DNA of 64,000 bases from assembly GCA_964016985.1 (NCBI GenBank), contig OZ024826.1, positions 58,170,235-58,234,234 on the forward strand. Reading direction: 5' to 3'. How positions within the stretch are numbered: position 1 is the stretch's first letter; each line of letters opens with the position of its first letter. The translations under genes and the position numbers were made by a program. The notes below the pieces were generated by a model. The model was given only the letters and a program-made list of their open reading frames with translations, searched no databases and was not told where the DNA came from. Of this stretch, positions 34,901 to 39,519 are shown in pieces. Source of the DNA: Anodontia alba (taxonomy: Eukaryota; Mollusca; Bivalvia; Lucinida; Lucinidae).

Positions 34901-36395
34901 CAAGTCCTCTGAGACGTGATTTCAGAAAACAAATGTGGCGACGAGTCACCAGTACAATCATGTGATTCTGCGTTGTCAATCACAAAAGAGACTAAAGGGA
35001 CCTAACCCCGTAATAAAACTTTTATCATGCTCAACTCAGCTGAGTATGAAATTTGTCCTGTTAATAAATCTCAAATTACTATTAATTGCAAATTCTTTCC
35101 TGCTAAACATAGCTGAACATGAAAATTTCTCTGCTAATAAATAAGAAAATGCAAACTATTGTTGGTATTTTCATATTTGTCAGCAGAGAAAAGTTCAAGC
35201 TCAGCTGAGTTAAGCATGAAAAAGGTTTTTTAACCTCGGGGCCTGGTGTACATCTTGTAGATTTGTCGCCATTTTACATTTTTGTTTTCCTGCACAAAAC
35301 TCTCTTTCTGTTGTTGTTGTTGTGCGGATGTGTAACGCTACCAGGCACCCGAGGCACATGGAGGCAGCAACAATTGTTATGTATTTGTATAGTCTTGCTT
35401 TCATGGATCACCGATGCACCCTTTTTGCCGCTGTCCACTTTATACTCAACCCAGGGTACGACGTTTGAGCTAGTCGTATGGTGTGAAAATTGTCTCGACC
35501 CTTTACAAGGAAATAATTTGCCCACAGGGAGAAAAATATTTCCTTTTAGAGAAGACCCCTTTTCAGAAGGGGGTGTGGGAGGAGCGCAAAAACAATTTTG
35601 ACAGATTCCTCCCTAAGTAAGATGACGTCGATCAAATGAATATCCAAGACATTTGAATTCAGACGTCTTACTCTTAGCATACAAGTGTTTGTATAAATTT
35701 CTCTAAAATACAAATACACAACACACTTTGTACCAACTCGCGATAAAACGACAAAATTCGCGGTAGCGATACATTGTCTGGCACGAAACGTTCGCCCAAG
35801 AGGTGATAGTTGATCAGAAATTATGCAATTATATTTAATACTTCAAGAAACATATGTTTTGGATATTTATTAGAATCGTTCCACTAAGGTTATTCTAACA
35901 AATATCCAAAATATATGTTCTCGTATGAGGAAATAAGAATAAAACAATGATGCCTTTACTACATATCATTCTGCTCATTAAGGATTCTTGACAGCAGCAA
36001 ATTGATTTTTATTACAACGTTTATTGGTAACAAATTTTGTCGTTGTAAAAACCGTACGTACCTGCCAGGACCATACTGAATAACCCGGAATCTACCGAAA
36101 CTTTCTTCCTGCAAGCAAGTTCTGTTGTACAATAGGTAGCGCTCCGAGCAGTTCCCAAACGAGGATGCGGTTGCGCGATGGTGAACTCGTCTTGAAGGGC
36201 GGTCACATGACCTACGGTTGTTTTGTTTTTGACTCCAGATTTGCGAGCGTTGAACGTAAACATCTTGTTTTTCGCGTAGCTTAGGGTCATTGCGCAAGTT
36301 CAACCACCACATTTTAGTTTGCCATGCCATAGGTTCCCCGTATTCGTCAATGGGGCTCTGTAGATATTCCGGAAAAATGCATTCTCCATTCACAC
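731..36395 (-). CDS. Multi-exon gene for a cysteine-rich secreted-type protein ending in a ShK domain (partial)
   Basis: Seven exons and one tentative mini-exon on the minus strand join in one reading frame, and the intron phases agree at every junction: A(1 in, 2 out), mini(2,1), D(1,1), B(1,0), E(0,1), C(1,0), F(0,1), G(1,1). All junctions are GT-AG. The protein seen is roughly 310 residues with about 17 cysteines, no membrane segment and a C-terminal six-cysteine ShK domain, so an extracellular or cell-surface location is inferred. Motif spacing (LC, then LRLDDWPWI, CPISGGFSF, WRKSRLE-DC, YCW) resembles uncharacterised invertebrate proteins of the DUF7042-DUF7045 group as I remember them; biochemical function is unknown. 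The signal-peptide exon (above 36395) and the exon after the ShK domain were not found. Introns are long (1.2 to 19.6 kb) and filled with MITEs. Confidence 0.72.
1423..1450. repeat. Poly(A) tract, about 28 bp, in an AT-rich stretch
   Basis: An uninterrupted A run within 1230-2010, which otherwise holds only AT-rich sequence in the F-G intron. No other feature is seen from 860 to 2010 except a short open frame on the minus strand near 1023-1165. Confidence 0.9.
1911..1957. repeat. (AAT)n microsatellite
   Basis: Interrupted AAT trinucleotide array within the F-G intron. Confidence 0.9.
2120..2201 (-). CDS. Exon F: linker exon before the ShK domain
   Basis: An 82-nt exon (27 codons plus one base) with acceptor GTGAAATATGCAG and donor CAGAGG|GTAAAT. 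Phase 0 in and phase 1 out match exons C and G. The product (ITDHTAVVTYGSQTG, then GHTWGNQFWTE) is polar and aromatic, has no cysteine, and leads directly into the first residues of the ShK exon. A second AG three codons into the exon (AACAG|ATC) is a possible alternative acceptor. A plus-strand ORF across this interval is a shadow. Confidence 0.62.
2847..3074. mobile_element. Family G MITE (full length)
   Basis: A 228-bp palindromic element. It opens with gaaccagcgcacgacaaaac and closes with its inverted copy gttttgtcgtgcgctggctc. Inside is a hairpin built on gatcagcctgcgcatccgcg. A second full copy lies at 30884-31121. It lies in the C-F intron. Confidence 0.85.
3096..3350. repeat. Tandem duplication of about 125-130 bp
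   Basis: Two adjacent copies of a segment running from aaacacatacttatgca to the gttacccaggaaagcc end. The first copy keeps a short insertion. This is part of a family K repeat that continues to about 3610 (cacggtcagcagaaaacg). Confidence 0.85.
3350..3610 (-). repeat. Family K interspersed repeat
   Basis: Shares cacggtcagcagaaa, cccttaattctgatg and a following block with 5860-6340, 17280-17460 and 32300-32460. On the minus strand these read as a repeat of about 400 bp without terminal inverted repeats that I could find. Confidence 0.55.
3660..3850. mobile_element. Family F MITE, partial
   Basis: Contains ctgctcccctcacgagcaaa, ccttttagagcagacccct and gaatgcaggaagctaacaag, the core and right arm of family F (type copy 42970-43190). 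A closely similar copy lies at 14570-14790. Confidence 0.75.
4323..4388. mobile_element. Family E hairpin
   Basis: gcaaacagtatagatccaga and the inverted atctacactgtttg flank a diverged hairpin centre. Confidence 0.75.
4580..4850. mobile_element. Family A MITE, copy 1
   Basis: About 270 bp. The ends are aaacacatgcctat and ataggcatgttttcgtg, and the core is the perfect hairpin ctcgctagaaccgcctc with its mirror. The copy is in the reverse orientation relative to copies 8-11. It lies in the C-F intron. Confidence 0.93.
5233..5324 (-). CDS. Exon C: TRFYCWAGW...QYCL segment
   Basis: A 92-nt exon with acceptor TTTTGTGTTACAG and a near-consensus donor CTG|GTAAGA. It holds 30 codons after a two-base split codon. 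The product runs TRFYCWAGWNQ, then FLVVAPHRG, and ends PQYCL. Two cysteines flank a hydrophobic core, as in the YRC...YC segment that closes the DUF704x-like module. It exits in phase 0 into exon F. Hairpin elements of family G begin only about 40 bp upstream in the intron (5362-5550). Confidence 0.7.
5362..5550. mobile_element. Family G hairpin element
   Basis: Contains gattcagatcagcctgcgca and its exact inverted copy at 5405-5440, then a second weaker hairpin to 5550. It lies just upstream of exon C in the E-C intron. Confidence 0.8.
5546..5590. repeat. (CA)n microsatellite
   Basis: About 22 uninterrupted CA units. Confidence 0.97.
5860..6340 (-). repeat. Family K interspersed repeat
   Basis: Shares the cggtcagcagaaa and cgcccttaattctgatgcag blocks with 3350-3610 and 32300-32460. 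The 107-codon plus-strand frame here is lysine-rich, low-complexity and not supported as a gene. Confidence 0.5.
6571..6691 (-). CDS. Exon E: WRKSRLEMDC segment, three cysteines
   Basis: A 121-nt exon of exactly 40 codons plus one base. Acceptor AATAAACC-side TTATTGTAG|GAT and donor GCAGAAG|GTAACA give phase 0 in and phase 1 out, matching exons B and C. The product begins DFCEDEWRKSRLEMDC and continues with GDGLNFIAPKGSLC. The SRLE-x-x-C motif followed by a beta-like stretch and another cysteine is characteristic of the DUF7045-like segment as I recall it. The exon lies in a non-repetitive island between a family K repeat and the 6994-7165 element. A plus-strand ORF over the same bases is a shadow. 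Confidence 0.72.
6994..7165. mobile_element. Family E-II MITE
   Basis: Runs from aacccattgaacacagactg through ggcaaacagtgcagac to a tail ending acctaaaatcgaaaatggac. The same architecture is seen at 15533-15700 and 48909-49092. Confidence 0.8.
7361..7738. mobile_element. Family A MITE, copy 2, with internal duplications
   Basis: The left 100 bp (from agtacaacatcacgaaaata) is present twice in tandem, at about 7351-7455 and 7453-7560. The core (ggtactcgttagaaccgc) is also duplicated at 7590-7650, and the mirror arm is missing. It lies in the B-E intron. Confidence 0.85.
8102..8134. repeat. Poly(T) tract
   Basis: A 33-bp uninterrupted T run in the B-E intron. Confidence 0.95.
8191..8487. mobile_element. 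Family A MITE, copy 3
   Basis: Ends and core as in copy 1, in the same orientation. A 26-bp A tract interrupts the arm at 8367-8392. Confidence 0.88.
8865..8944 (-). CDS. Exon B: CPISGGFSF segment
   Basis: An 80-nt exon with a strong acceptor (CGTTTTCTTTTCAG) and donor AATGAG|GTAGCG. It enters in phase 1 and leaves in phase 0, giving 26 codons. The product has the signature NCPISGGFSFR, with the C-P-x-x-G-G-F pattern typical of the third segment in DUF704x-like extracellular proteins (recalled, not searched). A family A element sits about 70 bp upstream of the acceptor (9015-9293). One cysteine is visible here; its partner probably lies in exon E. Confidence 0.68.
9015..9293. mobile_element. 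Family A MITE, copy 4
   Basis: Starts atcaagaaaacatgcctat and ends aataggcttgtttaca. The hairpin core at 9130-9185 is nearly intact. Its left edge lies 71 bp upstream of the exon B acceptor. Confidence 0.9.
9985..10660. repeat. Diverged older copies of the exon-D-end/donor sequence
   Basis: On the minus strand several stretches align to the end of exon D. Near 10000-10050, GGATCATTGGCCACAG is followed by GTAGGTA. Near 10340-10400, TTTGTGGTGAAATAGG is followed by GATTGGATTATTG. Similar segments occur near 10460-10500 and 10550-10600. They are much more diverged than the 40-bp array and spaced irregularly. A GTAAGT donor-like site at 10646-10651 lies at the far end. Confidence 0.5.
10168..10218. 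mobile_element. Family E hairpin
   Basis: cagtgtagatcctgatcaga and an inverted arm ending atacagttta. Confidence 0.6.
10660..10778. repeat. AACGT/ACGTT-rich degenerate short repeat
   Basis: About ten ACGTT or AACGT pentamers occur in 115 bp, with two near-copies of acgtttatacaacgt and gacgttgtataaacgt in inverted orientation. CpG density is far above the surroundings. It sits between the older exon-D-like copies and the 40-bp array. Confidence 0.7.
10831..11380. repeat. 40-bp minisatellite, about 13.7 copies, containing a splice-donor motif
   Basis: The unit atctctcaccagtacctacc plus tatccatggctttcatgact repeats every 40 bp with very few changes: one C>G at 11046, and several units near 11230-11310 with a final T instead of C. 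Near-identity implies recent expansion or homogenisation. On the minus strand each unit contains CATGGATAG|GTAGGT, identical to the 5' splice site of exon D, and the array begins at that site. Confidence 0.97.
11370..11444 (-). CDS. Exon D: LC...LRLDDWPWI segment
   Basis: A 75-nt exon (24 codons plus split codons at each end) with acceptor TCTAATTTCAG and donor GGATAG|GTAGGT. It is phase 1 on both sides, matching exon B downstream. The product contains NDINLCDERG followed by LRLDDWPWI, a pattern that precedes the CP-x-x-GG motif in the DUF704x-like family. The donor sits inside the first unit of a 40-bp minisatellite whose every unit repeats this donor, so there are about 13 further GTAGGT sites downstream. 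Reading past the first donor reaches TGA four codons on. Confidence 0.65.
11891..11958. mobile_element. Family E hairpin
   Basis: gcaaacagtatagacccaga paired with cagggtctgcactgtttgc. Confidence 0.8.
12120..12430 (+). repeat. Family K-like repeat (plus orientation)
   Basis: Reads ggtttcatatgaggcgtttg and gtgcctcgggaaggatgtgc, resembling the complement of 32170-32330. The overlapping 60-79-codon frames are shadows of this repeat. Confidence 0.45.
12471..12795. mobile_element. Family C pogo-like MITE, copy 1
   Basis: Begins TA-CAGTCGACTCGCGTTATCT and ends agagtcgactgTA. TA duplications and CAGT ends fit the pogo/Tigger branch of Tc1/mariner. The interior includes agtcgaggtacagatat. Confidence 0.85.
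12801..13135. mobile_element. Family C pogo-like MITE, copy 2, inverted relative to copy 1
   Basis: Same ends (tacagtcgactctcgttatc), but the interior is the reverse complement of copy 1. It holds a hairpin around 12970-13025 centred on tcctaaggagca. Confidence 0.88.
13270..13492. mobile_element. Family E-I MITE
   Basis: Starts acatttatgccgaatacctc, contains ggaccggttcttttccaata and the family E hairpin, and ends gggacgctaggctttaaatg. Its best relative is 43576-43797. Confidence 0.85.
13735..14400 (+). repeat. Family I interspersed repeats, two copies
   Basis: Blocks ttgcctttggaatcaaagaa, taagcggtattcgaatttc and agtaaccagaatgg occur twice (13740-13925 and 14180-14370). Reverse-strand copies lie at 28570-29000 and 48735-48815. 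Confidence 0.65.
14419..14471. repeat. (AC)n microsatellite
   Basis: About 26 AC units. Confidence 0.97.
14570..14790. mobile_element. Family F MITE, partial
   Basis: Nearly the same sequence as 3660-3850, including ctgctcccctcgcaagcaaa and agctaataagaagtcac. Confidence 0.75.
14849..14953. repeat. Interrupted (AC)n microsatellite
   Basis: About 105 bp of AC repeats with GCACGCATGCGCGC interruptions. The minus-strand VCVCVC frame is an artefact. Confidence 0.97.
15533..15700. mobile_element. Family E-II MITE
   Basis: Contains gaagactggagacccttaaa, the family E hairpin at 15572-15632, and the acctaaaatcgaaatagact tail. Confidence 0.8.
16130..16320. mobile_element. Family F MITE
   Basis: Hairpin gaatttgcttccatgggaag and its mirror, with ccttttagagtagacccctt and aaaaagttgtctagtag in the right arm. 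Confidence 0.82.
16411..16448 (-). CDS. Tentative 38-nt mini-exon linking exons A and D
   Basis: The donor is strong (GCAATG|GTAAGATAG). The segment reads M-S-N-N-I-R-V-K-A-R-S-N in the needed frame and is bounded upstream by an in-frame TAA, so the acceptor must be ATAAAG|A, which has a poor pyrimidine tract. Phase 2 in and phase 1 out are exactly what exons A and D require. In related proteins a short basic stretch precedes the LC...LDDWP segment. The cysteine-bearing segment usually found before it is missing, so another exon may lie in the 16.4-36 kb intron, or this one may be spurious. Confidence 0.3.
16775..16827. repeat. (AC)n microsatellite
   Basis: About 26 AC units. Confidence 0.97.
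17040..17850. other. No gene seen; diverged family K sequence
   Basis: cggtcagtgaaaaccctact followed by cgcccttagttctgccg around 17310-17390 matches family K. The rest is A-rich with no coding signal that I can support. Confidence 0.4.
18013..18303. mobile_element. Family A MITE, copy 5
   Basis: The hairpin core at 18120-18178 is perfect. The arm end acccacaatct is then repeated immediately (18167-18190). Confidence 0.92.
18891..19136. mobile_element. Family B pogo-like MITE, left end missing
   Basis: Core actcattagaatcgcctcg with mirror at 18935-18985. The right end reads gttcgagctattaagattcg then actgTA. Confidence 0.85.
19407..19520. repeat. Family G-related repeat
   Basis: aatgcgcagattcagatcat through gcctttgctctccattcaca is shared almost base for base with 40410-40515, and inverted near 47170-47230. 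Confidence 0.75.
19888..20081. mobile_element. Family E-III right half plus a family E hairpin
   Basis: Positions 19888-20023 match 22217-22350, including flank beyond the element end. A separate hairpin (agacgccacagaacgcggcg) follows at 20026-20081. Confidence 0.8.
20500..20700. mobile_element. Family F MITE, diverged
   Basis: gcacaccacttcccttctga, aaacgaaagaatttgctcca and gacagagttacctcccc are family F blocks; the hairpin mirror is degraded. Confidence 0.65.
21465..21700. mobile_element. Family G MITE with two hairpins
   Basis: Outer arms ggaaacgtaccttagaaca and gatggtacgttttct enclose two gatcagcctgcgc-type hairpins. Confidence 0.8.
22120..22331. mobile_element. Family E-III MITE, complete
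   Basis: Starts taaccctagtcttgctgaac and ends ttcagcaagacaaggatta. It holds a perfect hairpin around ttggcttcttcagaagccaa. Related copies lie at 50275-50490 and 53142-53360. Confidence 0.87.
23173..23538. mobile_element. Family B pogo-like MITE, complete
   Basis: Starts TA-CAGTGGAACCTCAGTGG and ends ccattgaggttagactgTA. The core is catTagaatcgcctcgatga with its mirror. TA-flanked CAGT ends fit pogo/Tigger. Confidence 0.9.
23539..23838. mobile_element. Family B MITE, second copy joined to the first
   Basis: Begins without the first about 35 bp (gtagttcgagccactgaggg), has its own core at 23640-23690 and ends gaggttagactgTA. It abuts the preceding copy with no spacer. Confidence 0.87.
24341..24659. 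mobile_element. Family A MITE, copy 6, with a duplicated right core arm
   Basis: The segment gaggcggttctaacgagtac to ctatgtttt is present twice in tandem (24484-24518 and 24525-24561). Confidence 0.92.
24727..25566. repeat. Family L repeat with internal tandem units
   Basis: Starts gaggacaatggtggtcctca and ends tagagccttcggcccaggtg. Four internal units carry gatccgatctggccagttt and gttatgctgatgaaaa, spaced about 120-160 bp. No coding frame is supported. Confidence 0.7.
25600..25720. mobile_element. Family F MITE, fragment
   Basis: ccttttagagtagacccctt followed by cagaagggag; only the right half is clear. Confidence 0.6.
26308..26523. mobile_element. Family G MITE, complete
   Basis: Ends gccgcaacgtcaagaaacg and tcctcacattgcggc. 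The perfect inner hairpin gatcagcctgcgcattcgcg has its mirror. Confidence 0.87.
27280..27530. mobile_element. Family F MITE
   Basis: Hairpin gctcccgaggggagc, with gagaagacccctttccagag repeated in a second arm unit at 27455-27480. Confidence 0.75.
27740..27898. mobile_element. Family M MITE
   Basis: Hairpin catgcaaattgtctcataga and its mirror, flanked by aacatttcaaaatatcctct-type arms. Compare 44145-44361 and 51590-51690. Confidence 0.7.
28158..28403 (+). other. Unexplained 81-codon open frame without a start codon
   Basis: A stop-bounded plus-strand frame reads VFYKVLDTKRDL, later LLSDDEIEIVRQSN, and ends at TGA 28401-28403. There is no ATG. Possible acceptors are CTACATATAG (28240s) and CTGTGTGCAG. 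The amino-acid composition looks protein-like and the stretch is not obviously a repeat. I do not recognise a family. A 63-codon frame (27923-28114) precedes it on the same strand. It could be a terminal exon, a decayed gene or chance. Confidence 0.2.
28570..29000 (-). repeat. Family I interspersed repeats, two tandem partial copies
   Basis: The block gaagagacttaataaaaccg followed by gagtctccgattttc occurs twice (28769-28805 and 28957-28992). Read in reverse it matches 13735-14370. Confidence 0.7.
29702..29737. repeat. Perfect 36-bp palindrome
   Basis: ctcggacccatcaatacc is followed directly by its exact reverse complement, with no spacer. Confidence 0.97.
29830..30245. repeat. Degenerate tandem repeat, about 100-150 bp units
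   Basis: Recurring words: gcgcacca, cagtctgg-agtaaag, gtgtttagg and ttggtatgctgtctta versus ttggtatcccgtctta. Three to four diverged units. Confidence 0.65.
30884..31121. mobile_element. Family G MITE (full length)
   Basis: Ends tgagccagcgcacgacaaaa and ttttgtcgtgcgctggctca are exact inverted copies. Two inner gatcag hairpins. Same family as 2847-3074. Confidence 0.9.
31300..31368. repeat. GT run followed by a G-rich tract
   Basis: gtgtgtatgtgtgtgtgtgt, then several runs of 4 to 11 G between 31328 and 31365. This is a potential G-quadruplex on the plus strand. Confidence 0.85.
31929..31977. repeat. (GT)n microsatellite
   Basis: About 24 GT units. A hairpin related to the A/B/D core (tgtgagtgcctatttaattg, mirror at 32030-32070) follows at 31996. 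Confidence 0.95.
32170..32460 (-). repeat. Family K interspersed repeat
   Basis: aaagcaacaatcacgaagca, gatcagtagaaaaactc and ccattaattctgatgcagct are shared with 31128-31300, 5860-6340 and 3350-3610. Confidence 0.6.
33274..33578 (+). mobile_element. tRNA-derived SINE, full length, with 12-bp target duplication
   Basis: About 305 bp. The 5' head gccggcctcggtgggtcagt is A-box-like, and gcgggttcgacccccgcc (33329-33346) is a B box inside a T-arm-like stem. The 3' end is a short tail of aac/aaacaaac units. It is flanked by identical direct repeats taaaccgttcga at 33262-33273 and 33579-33590, the hallmark of LINE-mediated insertion. Confidence 0.9.
33985..34045. mobile_element. Family G-type hairpin
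   Basis: gaaaatccagaccagcctgc paired with gctggcctggattttcg. Confidence 0.75.
34761..34848. repeat. Perfect 88-bp palindrome without spacer
   Basis: The left arm (34761-34804, starting atattggataattttctcac) and right arm (34805-34848) are exact reverse complements over 44 bp. Outside, gacttgttaagaagga (34745) pairs imperfectly with tccttaacaagtc (34893-34905), so a larger element is broken by about 45 bp on the right. Confidence 0.97.
35220..35620. mobile_element. Family F MITE interrupted by a SINE fragment
   Basis: The left arm (cggggcctggtgtacatctt) and right arm (tccttttagagaagacccct) of family F are separated by the SINE copy at 35311-35500. Confidence 0.7.
35311..35500 (-). mobile_element. 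SINE 3' part lacking the tRNA head
   Basis: Reverse complement matches 45665-45897: (CAA)n tail, cctcgggtgcctggtagcgt, gatccatgaaag and an aacccagggtacgacg block. It stops before the tRNA-like head, consistent with 5' truncation. Confidence 0.8.
35725..36055. mobile_element. Family D pogo-like MITE, old copy abutting exon A
   Basis: The core acatatgttttggatattta with mirror lies at 35850-35915. Flanks catattctgctcattaag and caaattttgtcgttg match copies at 47591-47921 and 49405-50077. The right end runs into the exon A donor region (36060-36061). Confidence 0.75.
36062..36395 (-). CDS. Exon A: N-terminal cysteine-containing exon of the DUF704x-like gene
   Basis: A 334-nt exon is open in one frame through 110 codons. 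The acceptor is a pyrimidine-rich CTGTTCTGTTTCAG and the donor is GGCAG|GTACGTA. It is entered in phase 1, typical after a signal-peptide exon, and left in phase 2. The product starts NGECIFPEYL, has a tryptophan-rich stretch (KMWWLNLRNDP, QIWSQ) and ends with ERYLLYNRTC then GRFRVIQYGPG. It has four cysteines and an N-glycosylation sequon (NRT). The opening C-x-FP and the closing FRVIQY fit the first domain of DUF7042-type proteins from memory. A second frame is also open over part of this exon but has weaker resemblance. Linkage to exon D, 25 kb away, rests on phase and domain order. Confidence 0.6.
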
Positions 36396-36639
36396 CTGAA
36401 ACAGAACAGGACAATATACAGTTATCTCATTATCTCCAACACTGATAACTCGAACTACTGCTTAAGTCAAACTAAATTTAGAGCAATATTGGTTTAATTT
36501 GCTATTTGTTCCTTGCATTTCAACTTCTTTCATTTGCAACTACTGTTGCCTCAAACTAAAAAATCTGTTTTCTTGTATTTTTAAGTAACGATGGGGCTGT
36601 ACTTATAAACAGTTTGGGAATAGTTCAGGGTAAATACAT

Positions 36640-36850
36640 ACACCTGAAAGATTTTGCCGCATTTTGCTAATAGAGACAACTTTTACAGACAGGAAGTTGC
36701 CCAATCTCCTATTTTATTATTTGCTACCTTTCAAGATATGGGGACTACTCTTAAAGGAAAGAATTTGCTCCCTCAGTGGGAGCACATTCTTTCCTCTAAG
36801 AGAAGCCCCATACAATGAGAAAGGAGACACATATTTTCATCTCAGAGTTT
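36640..36850. mobile_element. Family F MITE
   Basis: Hairpin ggaaagaatttgctccctca and its mirror at 36755-36800. Confidence 0.8.
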
Positions 36851-37708
36851 TTTCCGTAAGTAGTGTATTCATTCAGTTTTATACTTGTATAGATCTGTAG
36901 GAATTTTTCACACACTTGGCTTGCTATATTTGTCTTGTACAGACACGTTTAACCCATCCTAGAACAAATGAGCTATCAAATTATCTGCGCGTAGGCGTCC
37001 AGTTTGATGCCCCCACACCCCACTCTTTCGAGAATGATAGAAGTAAATTCGCATCGTTTTGTTTACCCATAAAGTGCTTATCACAACTGCAGCAGACGAC
37101 AATTTAAGTTTTAAGGTTTTTTTTAGAGAAGATAATATTGAACATTTCGTGTGAATGCACATGAAATTCTAAATGTTATTTTCTCTGAATAATAATAATA
37201 AAATTTAGAATGTCGTCTGGTGTTTTTTTTCCCTTGGGCTTTATAGGAATGCATGCTTGAAAAATACAAAAAAAAAATAAAGTTCTCCTTATTTCAGTCA
37301 ATCTTTTTTCAGCAACTTGTGTTTAGTAGCACTTGTTCGCAACATTTTATTATGCTTTTAAGAAAGGAGTGTGTTGTTGAACATAGTTCAACACCTTTTT
37401 TTTTCGCATTTCATTTAGATTTTCTTAAACGACTTGTGTCTTTTTCTTCAACAACTTGTGTTTTGTTGCACTAACTAAACTGATAAATGAAACGTTACAT
37501 AGGAGCCGACAGAAATCTAATTATATAGTGTTGTCATTATACGTTTCTTCATTAAACGAGCTCGACATCATAAAACCATGCGCTCAACCGTTTGTGATCA
37601 CTGTATTTAACATTTTATAAATGTCTCTAGGGTCTTTGTTCTACTACAATACTGCTCAAGAACAGAAGTTTATGCGCACGGCATATGGCTTACCAATAAA
37701 TTATTTAC

Positions 37709-37731
37709 AAAAAAAAAAAAAAAAAAAAAAA
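37709..37731. repeat. Poly(A) tract
   Basis: A run of about 23 A. Confidence 0.9.
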
Positions 37732-38033
37732 GACCAGAAAGACTTATTGTTTTGAAAGTATCTTAACAGATGCTATTACCATCTAAAATGTATAAAACTA
37801 GGTGCTACCAAGTTCCTAAGTCATAACAAATTACTTTAAGTAAAGAAAATGGCTTTGTCATAATTTGCATTTTGAGCAAATACTTTTATTATGTAATTAT
37901 GTCCAAGAAGTTTAAATCTCCTTAACTGCCTGCGAATCCGTTTCAGACTATTGTCTTTTATTTATGAGGGGTCAGAACATTAATCGTTATCTTCATCCTA
38001 CTTATATAAAGAAACTTAATGTCGAAAGCTTGT

Positions 38034-38520
38034 TACAGTCAAACTTCAATGGCTCGAACAATTTTGGGACATTTGAAATTTGTTGCAGACATGGGGAGTT
38101 CAAGCCACGGGGTTTATTATAGCCACAGGTCAGGAGGCAATATATTGGATAGTTTAGGGATGTCTTTTCGATCATCTGTAAAATAACGGTATGTTGAGTG
38201 TACTCATTAGAATCGCCTCGAACAACTTTGAGACAATTGAAATTTGTTGCAGACATGGGGAGTTCAAGCCACGGGGTTAATTATAGCCCCAGGTCAGGAG
38301 GCAATATATTGGATAGTTTAGGGATGTCTTTTCGATCATCTGTAAAATAACGGTATATCGACATACATTTTCATGATAAAATAAGACAATTTTCCTAAAA
38401 TATCCTTAAATATTTGCCTTCCTCAGCTGTCGGAAGAATTTCCTATGGACTGGAAAACGAGTTCGAATCAACCATAGTAAACAATCCATCGGTGCTCGAG
38501 TCATTGAAGGTCTACTGTAT
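38034..38520. mobile_element. Family B pogo-like MITE with a large internal duplication
   Basis: Starts TA-CAGTCAAACTTCAATGGC and ends gaaggtctactgTA. About 135 bp (ttgcagacatggggagttca through aaaataacggtat) is present twice, at 38060-38195 and 38223-38357. Confidence 0.88.
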
Positions 38521-38810
38521 TTTGTACGCGTGTTTTGAAGATATTTGAAGACATGCACAATCAAAATCAGCAGCTTGGCATACAATATACTATAAAGTTG
38601 GAAATCGAATGCCCTGATAAGAAAATCTTACTTTCAGTTTCATTCCAACGCAAATTTGGTAATCTGTAGATGCTACGACACCCATATTCTGGGCAACTAA
38701 TGGCCGTCCTCCTTACAAACCATGCTTAGTTATTTTTTTTTTTCAGAAACATTTATTGTCGATTTTTGAAAAGTTATTTTGTTGATAAGCCTACGAGATG
38801 GGGCGGCAAA

Positions 38811-38999
38811 GTACAGATGGACTTCAGTGGCTCGAATATCTTAGGAGCCATAGAAATTTGTTCGAGATATGAGTAGTTCGAGCCACTGAGGGTTAATCAT
38901 GGCGCCAGTTCTGTAAGCAAATGGCGATAATTTAGGTGAGTGTTTTCGATCTTCTATACAATAATGGTATGTTGTGTGTACTCATTAGAATCGCCTCTA
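38811..38999. mobile_element. Family B MITE, left half only
   Basis: Starts gtacagatggacttcagtgg and stops inside the core at gaatcgcctc; no mirror arm. Confidence 0.85.
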
Positions 39000-39089
39000 T
39001 TTTAATTGCACAGTGACTTAAGCTCTTGTATATTTTGCCACATGAAATAATTCGAGCGAACAAATGAAAAGTAACTTTTAGAAAACCAT

Positions 39090-39359
39090 CTAGAAAACAT
39101 TTCTATATAATTTTGATCCCCTTAAACCCCACTTTTACATAGTAAAACTGAGATTTACAGGGTATATATTACTATTTTCTAACTTTTACTCGAAAACATA
39201 GATTGTTGGCACTCGTTAGAAACGCCTCGCCAAGGCGGTTCTAACGAGTACCCACAATCTATGTTTTGAGCAGAAATATGAAATATGTTTTTATTTGAAA
39301 ATTTTCAGTTTTTAGAGGTGAAAGTTTTTATATATTTGAATAAGCGTGTTTTCGTAGTG
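39090..39359. mobile_element. Family A MITE, copy 7
   Basis: Diverged ends (ctagaaaacatttctat; gaataagcgtgttttcgta) with the core hairpin at 39200-39262. Confidence 0.9.
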
Positions 39360-39519
39360 ACAATGAAAAAGTTCCCCGTTTTGGCTATATTCAATGAAAA
39401 ATTGCGTTTATCTGTGAACAAAACAGAAAATCTGAAGAACATAAACAATGGTTATTCCTATACATACTGACAGCTATATCATACGCAGCGTAATCCACCA
39501 TCTCGTGGAATACAAGAAT

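Noticed and set aside
36021..36290. Alternative frame over exon A (89 codons)
   Set aside because: The other frame is open over the whole exon, agrees with both splice sites and has the C-x-FP and FRVIQY motifs.
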